A DNA stretch of 64,000 nt. It comes from Pratylenchus scribneri. Taxonomy: Eukaryota > Nematoda > Chromadorea > Rhabditida > Pratylenchidae. Position 1 is the first letter of the stretch, and every line of letters begins with the position of its first letter. The notes beneath the pieces were generated by a model. It was given only the letters and a program-made list of their open reading frames with translations. It had not been told where the DNA came from and searched no databases. Location: assembly GCA_030063045.1 (NCBI GenBank), contig JAQSEB010000146.1:372001-436000 (forward strand), read 5' to 3'. A program made the translations under genes and the position numbers. Below are positions 22,563 to 34,550 of the stretch, piece by piece.

Positions 22563-22983
22563 ATGGAAAAATGATGAATAAAATGATGAATTAAATAAAA
22601 TAGACTCAAAAATATTCGCCTTATCTTATCTGACAAATTTTTGAAGGCATTTTTAAAAGCTCATTCAATTGCCGTCGCCCCATTTCCCGGTTTAATTCTA
22701 TTTTTGAAAAATTCGCCATATATTTGCCTTTTTTTGTATTGGCCAGAATCAGAATCTTTTATATTCTAATAAAATTGTTAGCCCTTCGTTTTAAATTCTA
22801 CTTCTTTTTCAATCCTTTATGCTTGATTGTTTGATTAAAAATGTTTTTTATAGATAAAATTGTTAGAATGAAAATAATTATCCGCGGAAGTTTATTTTAA
22901 TTGTCAAAATAAAAGTCGGAAAAAAATCATCCTTCCATCCAATTGGAATAAAAAAAATAAATATTAGCCAAAAAATCGATAAA
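22563..22983. other. Convergent 3' intergenic region, SWEET / CWF19L1
   Basis: AT-rich, with AATAAA-like signals on the plus strand (near 22577 and 22595). No gene seen. Confidence 0.6.
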
Positions 22984-25636
22984 TTAATCATCTTCATCGT
23001 CCGAATCGCCAGCGGTGAAATCAAATTGTCTGAAACCTTCTTTCAATTTTTGGACCAATTCTGCCTCTTTTTCTTTGCCTAAAGAACAATTTCGCCAGTC
23101 CACTTTTTCCTCACAATCCAGCAATGCTTTGGATGCGAGGACCTAAATAAAAAATAGGAATTAAAATTGTAATTAAATTGAAGGGATAAATTGAATTTTG
23201 TTTAATATTAAAAAAAAGGATTATGTTTACCTCTCGTCCAAATTGAATAGGAAATTGAGACATTGAGCGGCTAAGCATTCGGGTTCCATCGGGGAATTCC
23301 ACATAGAAATAGGGCGATCCTTCGTTGAGTAATTCCCAAATCTTAAATGGAAATTTATGAATTATTGAAAATCATTTTTAAGTCTAATTTAATTTTGAAC
23401 ATTTCAATAAAAAATTATCTAAAATTTATTACCTGTTCTTCGCTGTTCAAAAAAGTGAATTCAATGTTTTTGAGGTGGGCAGCATTTAAAAAAGTGCTCC
23501 GTAATGTTTTGGCCTTTGCTTTCGGAATTGGCACAAATTGCATTTGTAAATGCTAAAATTAAAATAAATTAAATTTTTAATGATTTTTGGATGACCTCAG
23601 TTTTGTAATTTCTTTCAAAAATACATAAAACTTCATTGTTCCGGTCGCAGAATAAACTAAAAAAATATTTTTATAAAATTAAATTAAGAAAAAAAACCTG
23701 TAAGCATCACGGAATTTGACAATTTCTTCTCGTACTTCGGCCGGTGCAGCCACCAACGATTGGATATGTCCTAAAATAATTGGAGGAAATTAATTAATTT
23801 TAATAATTTTATTTATAAAAATAAATAGCCAAAATTCAATTTTAACCAACCAATGCTCATAACCAACAAATGTCGATCATTCAAAGGGCCTTTTGGCATT
23901 GCCGCATAGCATTGAGTGCCGACCGAAACGATCAAATGCTTTTCGGCGCCCACATTTGATAGGCAAAACCAACAAGTGTTTGGATCGATCCGGGGCTTTC
24001 TCGCTTGTTGTTGATGACCGCCTTCATTGCCATATTGCCTTAATGGGTTAAAATTGGATCTGTAACAGTGTAAATTAACCTTTTACGGCGTCGGCCGCCT
24101 CCTCCTCTTTCTGCTTCTTCCTCCTCCTCTCCATTTGGATCTGTTTGCATATCATAAAAGAATTGGGCGGCCTGGCCTGCTTCATGCCTTTTAATTTCTT
24201 CCTCAATTGCACGTTCACGCATATATTCCTAATAAAGAAAGGAGGAAGATTTAATATTATTTAAAAGAATTTTTAGTTCAAATATTTTTTCAATTTTTGG
24301 AAGAAATTAAACAGAATTAAAAATAAATTTTTAATTAAATTGGGCCCATTTTTTTTAGGAGAAATAAGGTTGGAGGCTCGAATCCGCGTGGAGACATGGA
24401 ATATTTTCTTGTCTATAAAATTTAAAAATAATACCCTAATTTCACTCCTAATTTGAATTTAATTTCCATCATTGAACCAAAACCTGCAATATTTCCATGT
24501 AGGGAAATTCCGAACAATTGTCGGGTTGAGCAACCAACTCTTCACGGGGCAAATTGCGCATTGGAGTGCAGGAGAAGGCGTAAAGCCATTTTTGTTTGAC
24601 GGAATTGTCGACGGCGGCGAGGCCAATGAACCGGGTGACGTGTTGGGCCGATTCCAAAAGTATTCGGTGATTTCTTAGGAGCGATTTATACTTAAATATT
24701 TCGTATTTTAAACCAAACCTGTACGGAGAACGTTCATAATGAATGCCTTGGCCGGCAAAATGATAACGGGGCCGGAGACCGGAAGCCAACCGGGAAAGTA
24801 ATTTTGATCCATTTGGTTGACCAATTGGCTGATTATTTGAATGTTTCCTTTAAATTAATTTATTTGGAAAAATGTGCCAATAAATTAAAGGCTAACCAAA
24901 CATCGGCGGGCCAAATGGATGTGAGTAATAAATCGACGCCAAAAAAGCCGGAATTTGCGGAAATTGGCATCAAAAGGTCATCGATTGATTTATTATTGAA
25001 TTGGAATGCATTGGCTGACTGTCCTTGTGGCGCCTGAAAATTAATTTTAGTGACCAAAATTTATTATTTATCTAACCTCAATGCCGGAAAAGTAGCCAAC
25101 CGAAAGGCCATGTGCCGTAGTTAAAATCCCTTTTCGACCTAAATAGGTCAAAGTGGGCGAAAATTCGGTACTTTCCTCTGGATAATAAGTTGACGTGGAT
25201 GGACAGCATGGACCTGGAAAAAATATAAATTAAATTGAATAATAATTAAATGAATCATTCTTATTTATTACCAGAATTAATAAAAAATTTATTCGTCGAT
25301 TCAAAATTAATACCCAAAAATATTTAAATTTTAATTTGAAAACTAACCAAGAATATAGGTTTGAATGGGGAATTGAATATCGCCGTCCAACATTGATTGA
25401 TTATCCGCCTCATTGGGCCCAAAAAATTCGCCAACACAGAAAAGTGCATCGAATGGACCAGCCTTAAAATAAATTACATATTTAAATTTATTTTAAATTA
25501 AATTTACTTTTTTATAATCAAAATAATTTACCTTTTGATTGACTGCCGTAATTCGGGTAATTAATTGTTTGAATTTGCCATTTACATCGCCGGCACAAAG
25601 GATTTTTACTGGTTTTGCCGGTTTATGTGAATTCAT
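22984..25636 (-). CDS. CWF19L1: CWF19-like protein 1 (spliceosome-associated, CwfJ family)
   Basis: CWF19 proteins associate with late spliceosomes; the CwfJ C-terminal part has an HIT-like fold. The start is MNSHKPAKPVKILCAGDV, followed by the metallophosphoesterase-like N-terminal half (FDALFCVGEFFG; PIQTYILG; LTYLGRKGILTTAHG; GVDLLLTSIWP). The middle has PRYHFAGQGIHYERSPYR and ATRFIGLA-like ARFIGLAAV. The C-terminal half has CWFCLSN, EKHLIVSVGTQCYAAMPKG, NDRHLLVMSIGHIQS and HLQMQFVPIP, which supply the HIT-like histidines. The end has PFYVEFPDGTRM-like FYVEFPDGTRM, FPIQFGREVLASKALL and an acidic tail. A Glu/Arg-rich linker precedes the CWFC motif. Stop at 22984-22986. It follows GPATCH11 on the same strand after 245 bp, so it may be a downstream operon gene. 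Confidence 0.93.
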
Positions 25637-25881
25637 TGAAAACCAAAAAAACAGATTAAATGTAAAATAAAAAAGAAATATAAATTCGAAAAAAACAACA
25701 AATTATAAAATTAGAATTCTTTTGAATTAAAATCATTAATAAAAGTTTAAAAAATGCACAATAAAAAAAACAATTTTTATTCGAATTATTTAATACAAAA
25801 ATTCTTCTTCTATAAAAATTCTTCTGGTGATTGGAATGGGTAATGATTGATTTCAACCGGCGTTGAATATTTAATATTAAT

Positions 25882-27312
25882 TTATTCTTCGTCATGTTGA
25901 TTCCTTGTTGGGCCTGGACAATTGGCGAAAAGATCTTCGGCATCCTCGAAAGCACATCCGCAAAAAATGCAATAAAAGTGAATTGTGCGCATATAATTGA
26001 GAATTTGATCGAGACTGAAAATAAAAATAATTCAGTTAATTTATTCAATATTTTTGGCTCAAACCTGTTTTGTAATTGTTTTTCATCCATTTCCCAAAAA
26101 TTCACATCCATTGGCACTGCCCGTCCATTGCTGTACATAAATTGGTCAATTTCCTCTTCCTTCTCTTCTCTTTTTACAATTAATTCCAATTTGCTTTTTT
26201 TCTTTTTGGATTCGAGTTTTTCTTCTTCATCCACCGCATCCATTTGCTTTTTTGATGAATAAATTGGCCAAAACCAAAATTCTTCCGGCGACTCCTTGCC
26301 TAATCTAAAGAATTGGAAATTTTTTTTATTAAAAAAAATCTCACCGAATATCCATTTCCTGGCATGCCCGTCGACTCTTTTGGATATCTCCAATTAGCTG
26401 TTTTTGAATGGTCAAAAATCGTTTTCTGCTCCGAAAATCATCAGCGAGCACTTCCTAAAAAATATTCAAGTGAATTTATTTGACAATTTTTAGTCGATAA
26501 AATTTTTGCTAATAAGCATTTTTTCTCATTTCAAAATAAATCTAATTTTAATTCCCAAAATAAATTCATAAAAAATTAAAATCCCAAACCTCCATTCTGG
26601 CCCTTTTCCTCATCATTTCCATATGTGCTTCGCATCGTTCCTTTTGTTTTTCTTTCTGCTCTTCTTCGTGCCCAATTCCGGTTCGTCCTGCTTTCAATTC
26701 AATTTGGATTGGTTCTTTTATTCCTCCCATTTGGCCTTCCCTGGCTTTGCCGAGACTCATTCCCGGTTTATAACCTATGTAAAAATTATGGAATAAATTA
26801 ATTTTTATTTCGGTGATTTTAATATTTTTACCCATCATTGCCAACAATTTGAAGCCTTTATTCCCACTTTCAATTGGTCGATTGATTCCTTCTTCCAGTC
26901 TATTCCGCTCCATTTCCATTTTTGTGGCCGGTTTCTCCCTAATTTGCTGCTCTTTTGCCGCATCATTTCGAGCACTAATTCTCAGCATTCTCCGAGTATT
27001 TCTGCAGGAACTGACTCCTTAATGATAGTAAATTAGTAAAATATGAAAATAAAACTGGAAGTAAATGTGGTCTTATACCAATTTTTGGTTATATTCTATG
27101 TTCTATTCATCAAAAAAGCATTAATAATTTGGACTAGAATTTGCTTAGTAAAAAGCTAATGACATCATAAAAAAATTAAATTCATTGTTGTTGTTTTTTA
27201 ACCAGCAAATTTAAATTATTCTAATGGAATATATAATGATTTAACCTGGTTTGACATCTGCCATTTTAGTGAGGAAATCATTTGACATGTAATCTTCATC
27301 ATCGGATGACAT
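25882..27312 (-). CDS. GPATCH11: G-patch domain-containing protein 11
   Basis: A small nuclear G-patch protein; G-patch domains recruit and activate DEAH-box RNA helicases. The start MSSDDEDYMSNDFLTK matches the family's acidic N-terminus. The G-patch reads GNKGFKLLAMMGYKPGMSLGK, then GGIKEPIQIELKAGRTGIGH. A charged helical stretch follows (RRACQEMDIR). The C-terminus carries a zinc-binding-like motif, YMRTIHFYCIFCGCAFED, and the family signature NCPGPT. Stop at 25882-25884. The upstream gene ccz-1 ends 154 bp away and CWF19L1 starts 245 bp downstream, both on the same strand. A good 3' splice site lies just before the ATG. Confidence 0.93.
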
Positions 27313-27316
27313 TTTT

Positions 27317-27326
27317 CTGGTATTAA
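27317..27326 (-). promoter_or_regulatory. Probable trans-splice acceptor of GPATCH11
   Basis: On the minus strand the sequence reads AATACCAG immediately before AAAAATG, the GPATCH11 start. An AG acceptor this close to the ATG, 154 bp behind the stop of the upstream same-strand gene, is what spliced-leader trans-splicing in an operon would look like. It could also be a cis acceptor of an unseen 5' exon. Confidence 0.45.
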
Positions 27327-27466
27327 ATCTAATAATCATAAATGTAAATGAAATTGTAATAAAATAATTAATTTAAATAAATGAATGAAAAATATCACAA
27401 TTAAAAAATTAATCATTTCAAATGCAAAAATATTTATTAACAATTTAATAAAAATCTACAAAAAAT

Positions 27467-29656
27467 TTAATAAAAAGGCACATAATTGGCTAATAAATGC
27501 ATGTTTTTAAGTTGAAATGAACAAATTGGTGAATCGAGATTTGAGTATTCCATCCACACAATATTGTACATCAGCAATTGTTGTGGCCGCATTTTGGGAC
27601 AAAAATAGGGCCAATATTCGTCGCTCCACCCGTTTGAACACAATCCACCAATCATTGTCCGCTTTCAGGTAAATTTGGCCTAACATTGATTGATCCGAAG
27701 TGAATTTGTCGTACGTTTCGAAGATTAATCTGAAAATTGAATGGTTAAATTATTCAAAATTTGATTAAAATCTGCTGGTAACCTGTACATGCTGGGTGGA
27801 AGTATTTGTGCTGATTGCGATTCTCCGACAATATTCCTCGCCAACATGATTGAGGCGGAAGTTGGAAAACTTTTCTTCAAGCTGAAACTGTCCGGATTGA
27901 AATAGATGAAATGGTAGTGATTATCCGAAAGTGTTGGACGCATCAATGAATCGGATAGGAATTTGTCACCAATTTTTGAGGCAATTGTGGACATTGGTTT
28001 GTCGAGGAATTGGACGAGTTGATCAAGGAAATTTGTTGAAATTGGCGAAGGCGTTGTGGATGAAGATGGCTGTGGGTCATCATTGGAGGGAGAAGATTTA
28101 TTATTTGTTGTTTTGTTGGATGTTGATGGAATGAAAAAGCAGGCAGTGGCATTCAAAACTCGATAGGCAATCTGCAAAATTTTTACAAATAATTAAATTA
28201 ATTTAAAAATCAAATTGTTTAATTTTTAATGAAATTGGCGACTAAAAATGGAGTAAAGTATGGAATATTTTTTTTGGAATTATTTTCCCATCCTCTCTAT
28301 AAATTTTGAACCATTTTTTCATATAATTTCAGTGTTACTCCAATTCGGACAAAGTATTTATAAAATTACCAAATCATAAGCCGAATATTCGCCAGTTTCA
28401 TCCGAAATGAAAACTCGCGGGAATTGTTGCGGTGAAAATTCGCCCAAAAAATCCACCAAAATTGTTCCATCCACCAAAAAGCCTTTCCGTTCCTCGCCGC
28501 CCTGAATGCTGCCTCTTCGACCATTCTGAGGAGATAATTCGGCTAACATTGCCGCCGGAATGAGTGTTTGGCTGAGAAAATGCCAAAGTGGAATGATGTC
28601 ACTTTTCTCGACCGAATATTGGATTAATCTGCAAATTTTTAAATAATTCAATAATAAAAACTAAAAAAAACCTTTCTTGATAAAGGAACATTGTCATTTT
28701 TATGGCTGGGAATTCTTCCATACAATTCGTCATCTAAAAATATATAAAAAAATTGATTATTTTTAAATAAAACTCACAAGGCAGTGAACTTCCAAAAAAC
28801 TCAAATTTTCCAATGGCAAAAAATCGACACCATTGAACAAGTCGACCAAGGGAGTCTGGAAAATATTTTAATTTAATCTGAAAATTTTAATATTTTACCT
28901 TATTTAAACGAAGCAATTGCAAATAGGGCGTGAAAAATCGTTCCAAATTGCATTTGAAGAAGTCACGATCGCGGCCAAAAAGATGACCAAAATGGCCAAA
29001 GAATAATTTATAGGCATGATAGGCACGTTCCAGGACTGAACGAATTGTGGGCGAATGGAGAGCGTAATCGTGCTCTTTGCTCAATTTCCTTAATTCTGTC
29101 AATTTAGAGTTTGAATTTGAGAATATCCGTAATTCCACCTGTTCAACGAAGTTCCAATGATGAATTCGCCATTCTCCAGTGCCAAAATAACCTCTTTAGA
29201 ATTGGCTGATGTAACCTGCAAATTTAAAATATATTAGAAAATTAAAGAAAAGCAAAACTTACATATCTATATTCGCTCTCATTATGATGTGGGGTAGATG
29301 AGGTTGTTTCCTCTTGTTGTTGTTGTTCTTGAAATGGAAGACTCGAAGTGAAATTAACAATTGCTTCAGCCATTCCACTTATTTCGATTTGTTTTGAAAT
29401 TGATTCGTCAGCTGGCGAAAAAAACATCAATCTTAAAGCTTGTTTCATTAACATTTTTAATCAAATCAAACCTTTCTTGTTCGCGTCCTTCTTTCTGACC
29501 CGATGATGGGTGGGATATGAAGAAATATTCCGAAATTTCGAGGAATTTCACCTCATTCCCCTTTTTTGCTTCATTTTGCACTTTTCCGCCCCCACTGTTC
29601 CGTGTTCCGACACCAAATAAAAGATGAGCGGCATGTGAGGGCGAATATGGGAACAT
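27467..29656 (-). CDS. ccz-1: Vacuolar fusion protein CCZ1
   Basis: CCZ1 pairs with MON1 as the guanine-nucleotide exchange factor that loads Rab7 on late endosomes. Landmarks: EYFFISHPSSGQKEGREQER early, corresponding to the family's F-x-x-x-N-x-x-x-x-x-KEG-x-E region; then LMFFSPADE and GMAEAIVNFTSSL; ERAYHAYKLFFGHFG; ERFFTPYLQLLRLN; VDFLPLENL; MTMFLYQERLIQYSVE; HFIYFNPDSFSLKK; and the C-terminus LLANYVPFY. Three longin-like blocks are expected in the family and the spacing fits. Introns are short. A Ser/Thr/Pro/Gln-rich insertion lies before FLDQLVQFL. The start is at 29656, 219 bp from the divergent NF-YB start. It heads a same-strand run with GPATCH11 and CWF19L1. Confidence 0.88.
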
Positions 29657-29875
29657 TGAAAATAAAAATAATGAACACTGCTGAAATTATGAATTTTTTT
29701 TTGAATATAGGGTAGGCAATAATCACGTAAAATCCTTCAATTTTTTAAAGTCAAAAAAAATTTAAAATTTTTCAATATTTTAATAAGTGAAAAAAAAATT
29801 TAAATTATTAATAATTTTTTTCAGCTTATACTAAAATCAATTTTCTAAAATTTAATATTTAACTGGATCAACAGT
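29657..29875. promoter_or_regulatory. Short divergent promoter region, ccz-1 / NF-YB
   Basis: Only 219 bp separate the two start codons, and it is almost entirely A/T. Any core promoter for the ccz-1 run and for NF-YB must be here or within the genes. No CCAAT box or other specific site was identified with confidence. Confidence 0.4.
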
Positions 29876-30818
29876 ATGGACCTAAAAGGAGAAGAAATGG
29901 AAAACGGCATTGGAAATGAACAATTTGATCATCAAATAATGCAAGACAATCAGCCACAAGAAGGAACCTCAACGGAAACAGGCGTTATTTTGGAACAAGA
30001 TCGATTCCTTCCTTTTGGTAATTCCATTCAAATTATTCAGATTAATCAATTTTTATTAAGCGAATATTTCACGGATCATGAAGCGAGTGATCCCATCGGA
30101 GGGTAAGCTATCAAAAGAGGCAAAGGAATGTGTTCAAGAATGTATCACAGAATTTTTATTGGTTTATTTCATTGCATATAATTCATTTTCATTCATTTAA
30201 TTTAGTTCATTACATCCGAAGCAAGTGAAAGATGTGCATTGGAGAAGCGAAAAACAATCAGTGGTGAGGATATTTTGACGGCATTTCGGACACTTGGATT
30301 TGATGAATATTTGACACCGTTGGAAGACTTCCTCCGGAAATATAGAGAAGGTTTGTTTATTCATAATTTCCAATTAAAATTTATTTTTAAGCGAATAAAT
30401 TGCAAACAAGCCAGGCAACTTCTCTCATCCATGGAGGCACAATTGCATTAGAAGAACCGCAACAGCAGGATGAGGAGGAAGTTATTGAAGAAGAAGAACT
30501 GTCTTTACATACATCTGCTCCGAACCCCAATCAACCAGTTATTTATTTGGTAAGATTCATAAATAAAAATTGGGAACTAAATTATCTCTACGATCGAATA
30601 GTATTACATAAAATTCCCGTATAATTTAAATCATTTTGTAATTTTAGCAAGAACAACAATTGGTCAACCCAACTAGTATGCAACCAGTCCAAGTTTTCTA
30701 TGATGCGGCGAATGGACAATATTTCATCCCAGTTCAACAAGGCGAGGATGGGAATACCCAGCAACTTTGGCAAATCGCTAATGCGGAAAACACAACAATG
30801 GAACAAAAACATTGTTGA
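29876..30818 (+). CDS. nfyb-1: NF-YB, CCAAT-binding histone-fold subunit
   Basis: NF-YB dimerises with NF-YC through a histone fold and with NF-YA binds CCAAT boxes. Exon 1 ends in EQDRFLPF; splicing at the GTAATT donor joins [19 protein letters not shown], then [14 protein letters not shown]. The next intron joins [38 protein letters not shown] and [10 protein letters not shown]. These are the family's core residues in order. The N-terminus is a Gln/Glu-rich 43-residue leader. The C-terminus is acidic, then Gln-rich ([16 protein letters not shown]), typical of an activation region, ending EQKHC-stop at 30816-30818. Five exons. Confidence 0.94.
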
Positions 30819-31186
30819 TTTATTTATTTTTTATTCACTTCACATTTAAATAAACAATTTTTATAAAAACATTGAATAAATTGGTGGATCATTTAAATTT
30901 ACATAAGTAATTCTTGATAAAATTGAATTTGATTGACATTGTAATTAAAGTGGGAAGTTAAATCTTAAATGGAATTATTATGAAGTGAAGACCGGTAGCC
31001 AAAAATTAATTCTAGTTGGAATTTATTTTATTTATCGAAAAAACCATTAAATTTTTTAAAATGGATACCGGACTTCTTGCTAAAAAATACATAAAATAAG
31101 AAATTTTTTGTTGGGATTTTGGAAGTCTCAAAATTCTCTTTCATTCACTCCAATATTTAATTCATTCTCCAAACATCACATTTCCT
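30819..31186. other. Convergent 3' region, NF-YB / lark-like gene
   Basis: AT-rich DNA with AATAAA-type signals soon after the NF-YB stop (near 30850 and 30873). No gene seen. Confidence 0.6.
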
Positions 31187-33252
31187 TCATTTTGCTAAAC
31201 TGTATCCAAATGGTTGTACAGCGGCCAGTGGAGTTGGTTGTGGTTTCGGCATTGTCTGTTGTTGTTGATGTGGTGCCAAATGTCTTATTGGGGCGCTAGA
31301 TTGATGAGGTTGTGGAGCAAATGCGGCCGTAGTGTTATAATGGGTGGCCGCCCCAGAATATGTGGATTGATAACTGAAAAATTGTTAAAAAATTATTTTT
31401 GATTAAATTTAGATTAGAAACTCGATCGCGGAAGTAAAAAAAACGCGTCTCGAACACGTTTAAATACGCGATTTACGTAATTTGGAAAATTTTGGAGAGA
31501 TTAAATTAACTCGTTACACGGAATAATTGGGAAAAAACCACGACGCGAAATATTTTAATTTTTGTAAGATAAAACTCATTAAACCAGATTTTAGTTAGGT
31601 TAAAAATTATATACGAATACGAACGATTGAGTCGGATTGGATTGGTTTGGTGGATAGGCGGGATGATGGGCGGCGACTCCGCCTCCTCCATAGGTATCCA
31701 TTGTCAATTGAATTGGCTCATTTTTAATTTGCGGATGATTGAATTGTTGCGGTTGATGCGGCGGAATTAAATTCGGCTGCTGTTGAATCATCGATGGTGG
31801 AATGTTTGATTGTGGATTATTTGTGGTGGATTGCAAATAATTTGTGGTCGTTGAATATGCCGAATAAGGATTTGCCGCAATTGGTTGCGGTGGTTGTGCT
31901 GGCGGATTGTTGTTGGGGTTGAAGCTAAAATAGAAAATGGGGAAAATTGAGGATTTTGAAAGATTCGTTAATTATTTTAATTTAAAAAGGGTATAAAAAT
32001 GACTAATATTAACCCTAAATAGCTAATTTTTAGGATATTTTTTTGCTTAAAAAGAATTCAATTATGCATTCTTATGCTAATTTTTTGAAACCAAAATGTT
32101 GTAAAAAGGATGTTTTTCATGCCTAGAATAATGAAGATTTGGTGGATTTTGCGGTGGGAACAAAGGTTGCTGTTGTTGTTGATGTTCGGCAATAAACTGC
32201 GAGCAATCATTGGTATTGGCTGCTGTTGCCCATGTCCATTTGGTCGCATATTTGTGAGATCAACGCGAATAATGGATTGATCCGCCCCATTTGCTGCAGA
32301 AAATAATCAATAATGAAAAATAATTGAATTTTAAATTTACTATTGGCCATATCCGGTGCACCAGCCAATGTTGCCTGCGGTTGAAGACGAAGTTCCTTTG
32401 TCAATTGTTCGCGGTAGAAAAAGTAACGGGTGCGTGACTCCATATATTGTTCATAAAGACGATAGAGCTCACTGAAATTTATGTGAAAATTTATTATTTT
32501 TATAATTTCTCCCCGGAACATACGGATTTTGTGGACGCGGTAATTCCTGATCTTGGTGTTCGGCGCCATTTCCCACTTTATATCCCCAACAATTCGCTGG
32601 TTGTTGTGCCATCATTGTTGGTTGTTGATGAGCAGCCGCCGCTGCTGCTTGTTGTTGGTGGCGATATTCATCAGCCAATGTTTGAATGTTGCTGAAAATC
32701 AATGGGCGCGGTTTTTTGATCAACGGCTCATATGGTGGACGATCGCTTAAATAAATTTTATTTTTAAATTTTAATGCTTTAATTTGTTTAACTGATTCCG
32801 TTTTCTGTTCGGATTTTTCGGACATTGAGAGGTTTTATGTTCAACGGCGCCGCATGTAAAACACTTAAAATGAGAAATTCAATCATTTTAAATATTAAAA
32901 TTTACCTTATCGCCCATCCCCGGTTGTTTCCTCAAATGCGATGTGGAGCGCTCCACATGGATTTCCTTCCCATCCAATTTGTATTTGTTCATTTTTTCAA
33001 TTGCAATGTCGGCGTCTTTCTCACTTTCCACGTGCTAATTTGGTGTAATTTAAATTAAAAAACAAAATATTGATTTATTAGCTAACCACAAATGCATAAC
33101 TTTTCAGTACATCGGCTTCCTGTACTGGAACATGTTGTGAAAAAATGCTCACCAATCGTTCAGATCCTTGAATTTTATATTAAAATATTTGCAAAATTTG
33201 AAGTAAATTTACCAACGGTTTCAGCTAAATTTCCAATGAATAATTTTACCAT
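31187..33252 (-). CDS. Lark/RBM4-like RNA-binding protein with one RRM and a CCHC knuckle
   Basis: Likely a nuclear/cytoplasmic mRNA-binding regulator. The start MVKLFIGNLAETVG is RNP2 of the RRM; SYAFVHVESEKDADIAIEKM holds RNP1. It continues to LDGKEIHVERSTS and RKQPGMGDK, then the knuckle CFTCGAVEHKTSQC (C-x2-C-x4-H-x4-C). The RRM-linker-knuckle order and the PGMGD motif match Lark/RBM4, but only one RRM is present where Drosophila Lark and human RBM4 have two. The remainder has an Ala/Gln-rich stretch, a Tyr-rich helix (ELYRLYEQYMESRTRYFFYR), and Gln/Pro/Asn-rich tails ending PFGYSLAK. Exon joins near 31900-32290 are uncertain because two frames there both look coding. The ATG directly follows an AG acceptor. 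Confidence 0.85.
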
Positions 33253-33264
33253 CTGAAATTATGC
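33253..33264 (-). promoter_or_regulatory. Probable trans-splice acceptor at the lark-like start
   Basis: The minus strand reads AATTTCAG directly abutting the ATG. With dpy-30 ending 250 bp upstream on the same strand, this fits spliced-leader addition to a downstream operon gene. Confidence 0.5.
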
Positions 33265-33502
33265 GATATTTTTCTGATGAAATTAAAAAAAATGATAATA
33301 TAAAAACAGGGATTGTTTTCAACCAATAAATTAAATTAATATTAAAAACATTTTTAAATTTATCAAAGTGCAAAGATTAAAAATAAATTATGTGCATCAA
33401 AATTGATGGTGAGGAACATAATAATTCAGTTTTGGTTAAGGTCTTTCATATTGTTTGCCAACGACGAAATAATTCCTTTCAATCATTCTTCATTCATTCA
33501 AT

Positions 33503-34166
33503 TCAGTGATGTTCGCCGGATGGATGATGCGAGAAACGAGTCTTTTCACGAAGCAAATAGGCGGCAACAAATTCGATTGGTTCCGCAGGACGTTCTTTTG
33601 CCAAAGCTAAATTTTAATATCATTTTGAGCTTTGAGGGTATAAAAATATTGCAAACCGCTGAGAGCTTGAAGCAGAATTGGCACAATCGTTTCATCGAGA
33701 TATTGACGCGTTGGAATGTTTTTCACATTGGAATTGACTGCTGCTTGGGTCTGTGGTTGCTTGTCTTCCTAAAAATTATTTTTATTAAATCTCTTAAACT
33801 AAAAAACGCTTATTTAAACCTAACCTTTTTCGCGTCATTCGACGGCAATTCAGCAGTTTGCGAAACGGGGGAAACAACCGCTGTAGGTTGCGGGTCAACA
33901 GTAGTTGTAATTGGTGGTTTCTGGTCTACAGCCATTTTATCCTCTGTTTCAGTTTGAGGTGCAGGAGCGGTCATTGTTGGGGTCTCATTGTTTGGTGGCG
34001 GTTCCGATTCATCAGCAGATGGCGGCTTGACAGCATTGTTATTGTCCGTTGGTTGCTGTTTGTTGCTTTCATCAACGTTTGAATCGATTTGGTCCTCCAC
34101 TCTCGTCGTTTGTTGTTGTATTTCCACACTCTCCATCGAAACATCCTGTGGCGCTTCAGTTGTCAT
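33503..34166 (-). CDS. dpy-30: DPY-30, core subunit of SET1/MLL histone methyltransferase complexes
   Basis: DPY-30 dimerises through a C-terminal two-helix motif that docks ASH2L-type partners; in worms it also serves dosage compensation. The C-terminal exons encode RQYLDETIVPILLQALSALA joined to KERPAEPIEFVAAYLL, the diagnostic motif, then a short tail ending SGEHH-stop at 33503-33505. The first exon adds an acidic, Thr/Gln/Pro-rich N-terminus of about 118 residues, clearly longer than the short N-terminal part of human DPY30. Three exons. It lies between the unidentified gene (stop 384 bp upstream) and the lark-like gene (start 250 bp downstream), all on the minus strand. Confidence 0.95.
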
Positions 34167-34550
34167 TGTTTAGATTTAGATGTAAATTGTTAATAAATAT
34201 AAGCTTTAAAAGTAATATAAAATAAGGTAATAATACTGTTAATATTAAAAAAAAGTATTTAAATTGGTTATTTAAAAACCATGAAAATTCAAAATCATTG
34301 AATCAAATATTTATCAAAAAAAAAAAAATAATAAATTAAAAGTTAACAAAGATACGAAGATCAAGTGAATGCATTAAATTAGTGAAAACATGTTCCCTGA
34401 TTAGTGATTATGAATAAGAATTATTAAAGAATGGCGCAAATAAATTGAAATCAACTGTTTTAAATGTTTTTGGATGAAATTAGATTAAAAAATTGGAAGA
34501 TTAATCATTAATTCGGCTAAAGTTCCTTCCTAACAATAACTTTGACGAAA
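34167..34550. other. Same-strand intercistronic gap upstream of dpy-30
   Basis: AT-rich spacer of 384 bp between the stop of the unidentified modular gene and the dpy-30 start. It holds an A-run near 34317 and no reading frame of note. There is no AG acceptor immediately before the dpy-30 ATG. Confidence 0.5.
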
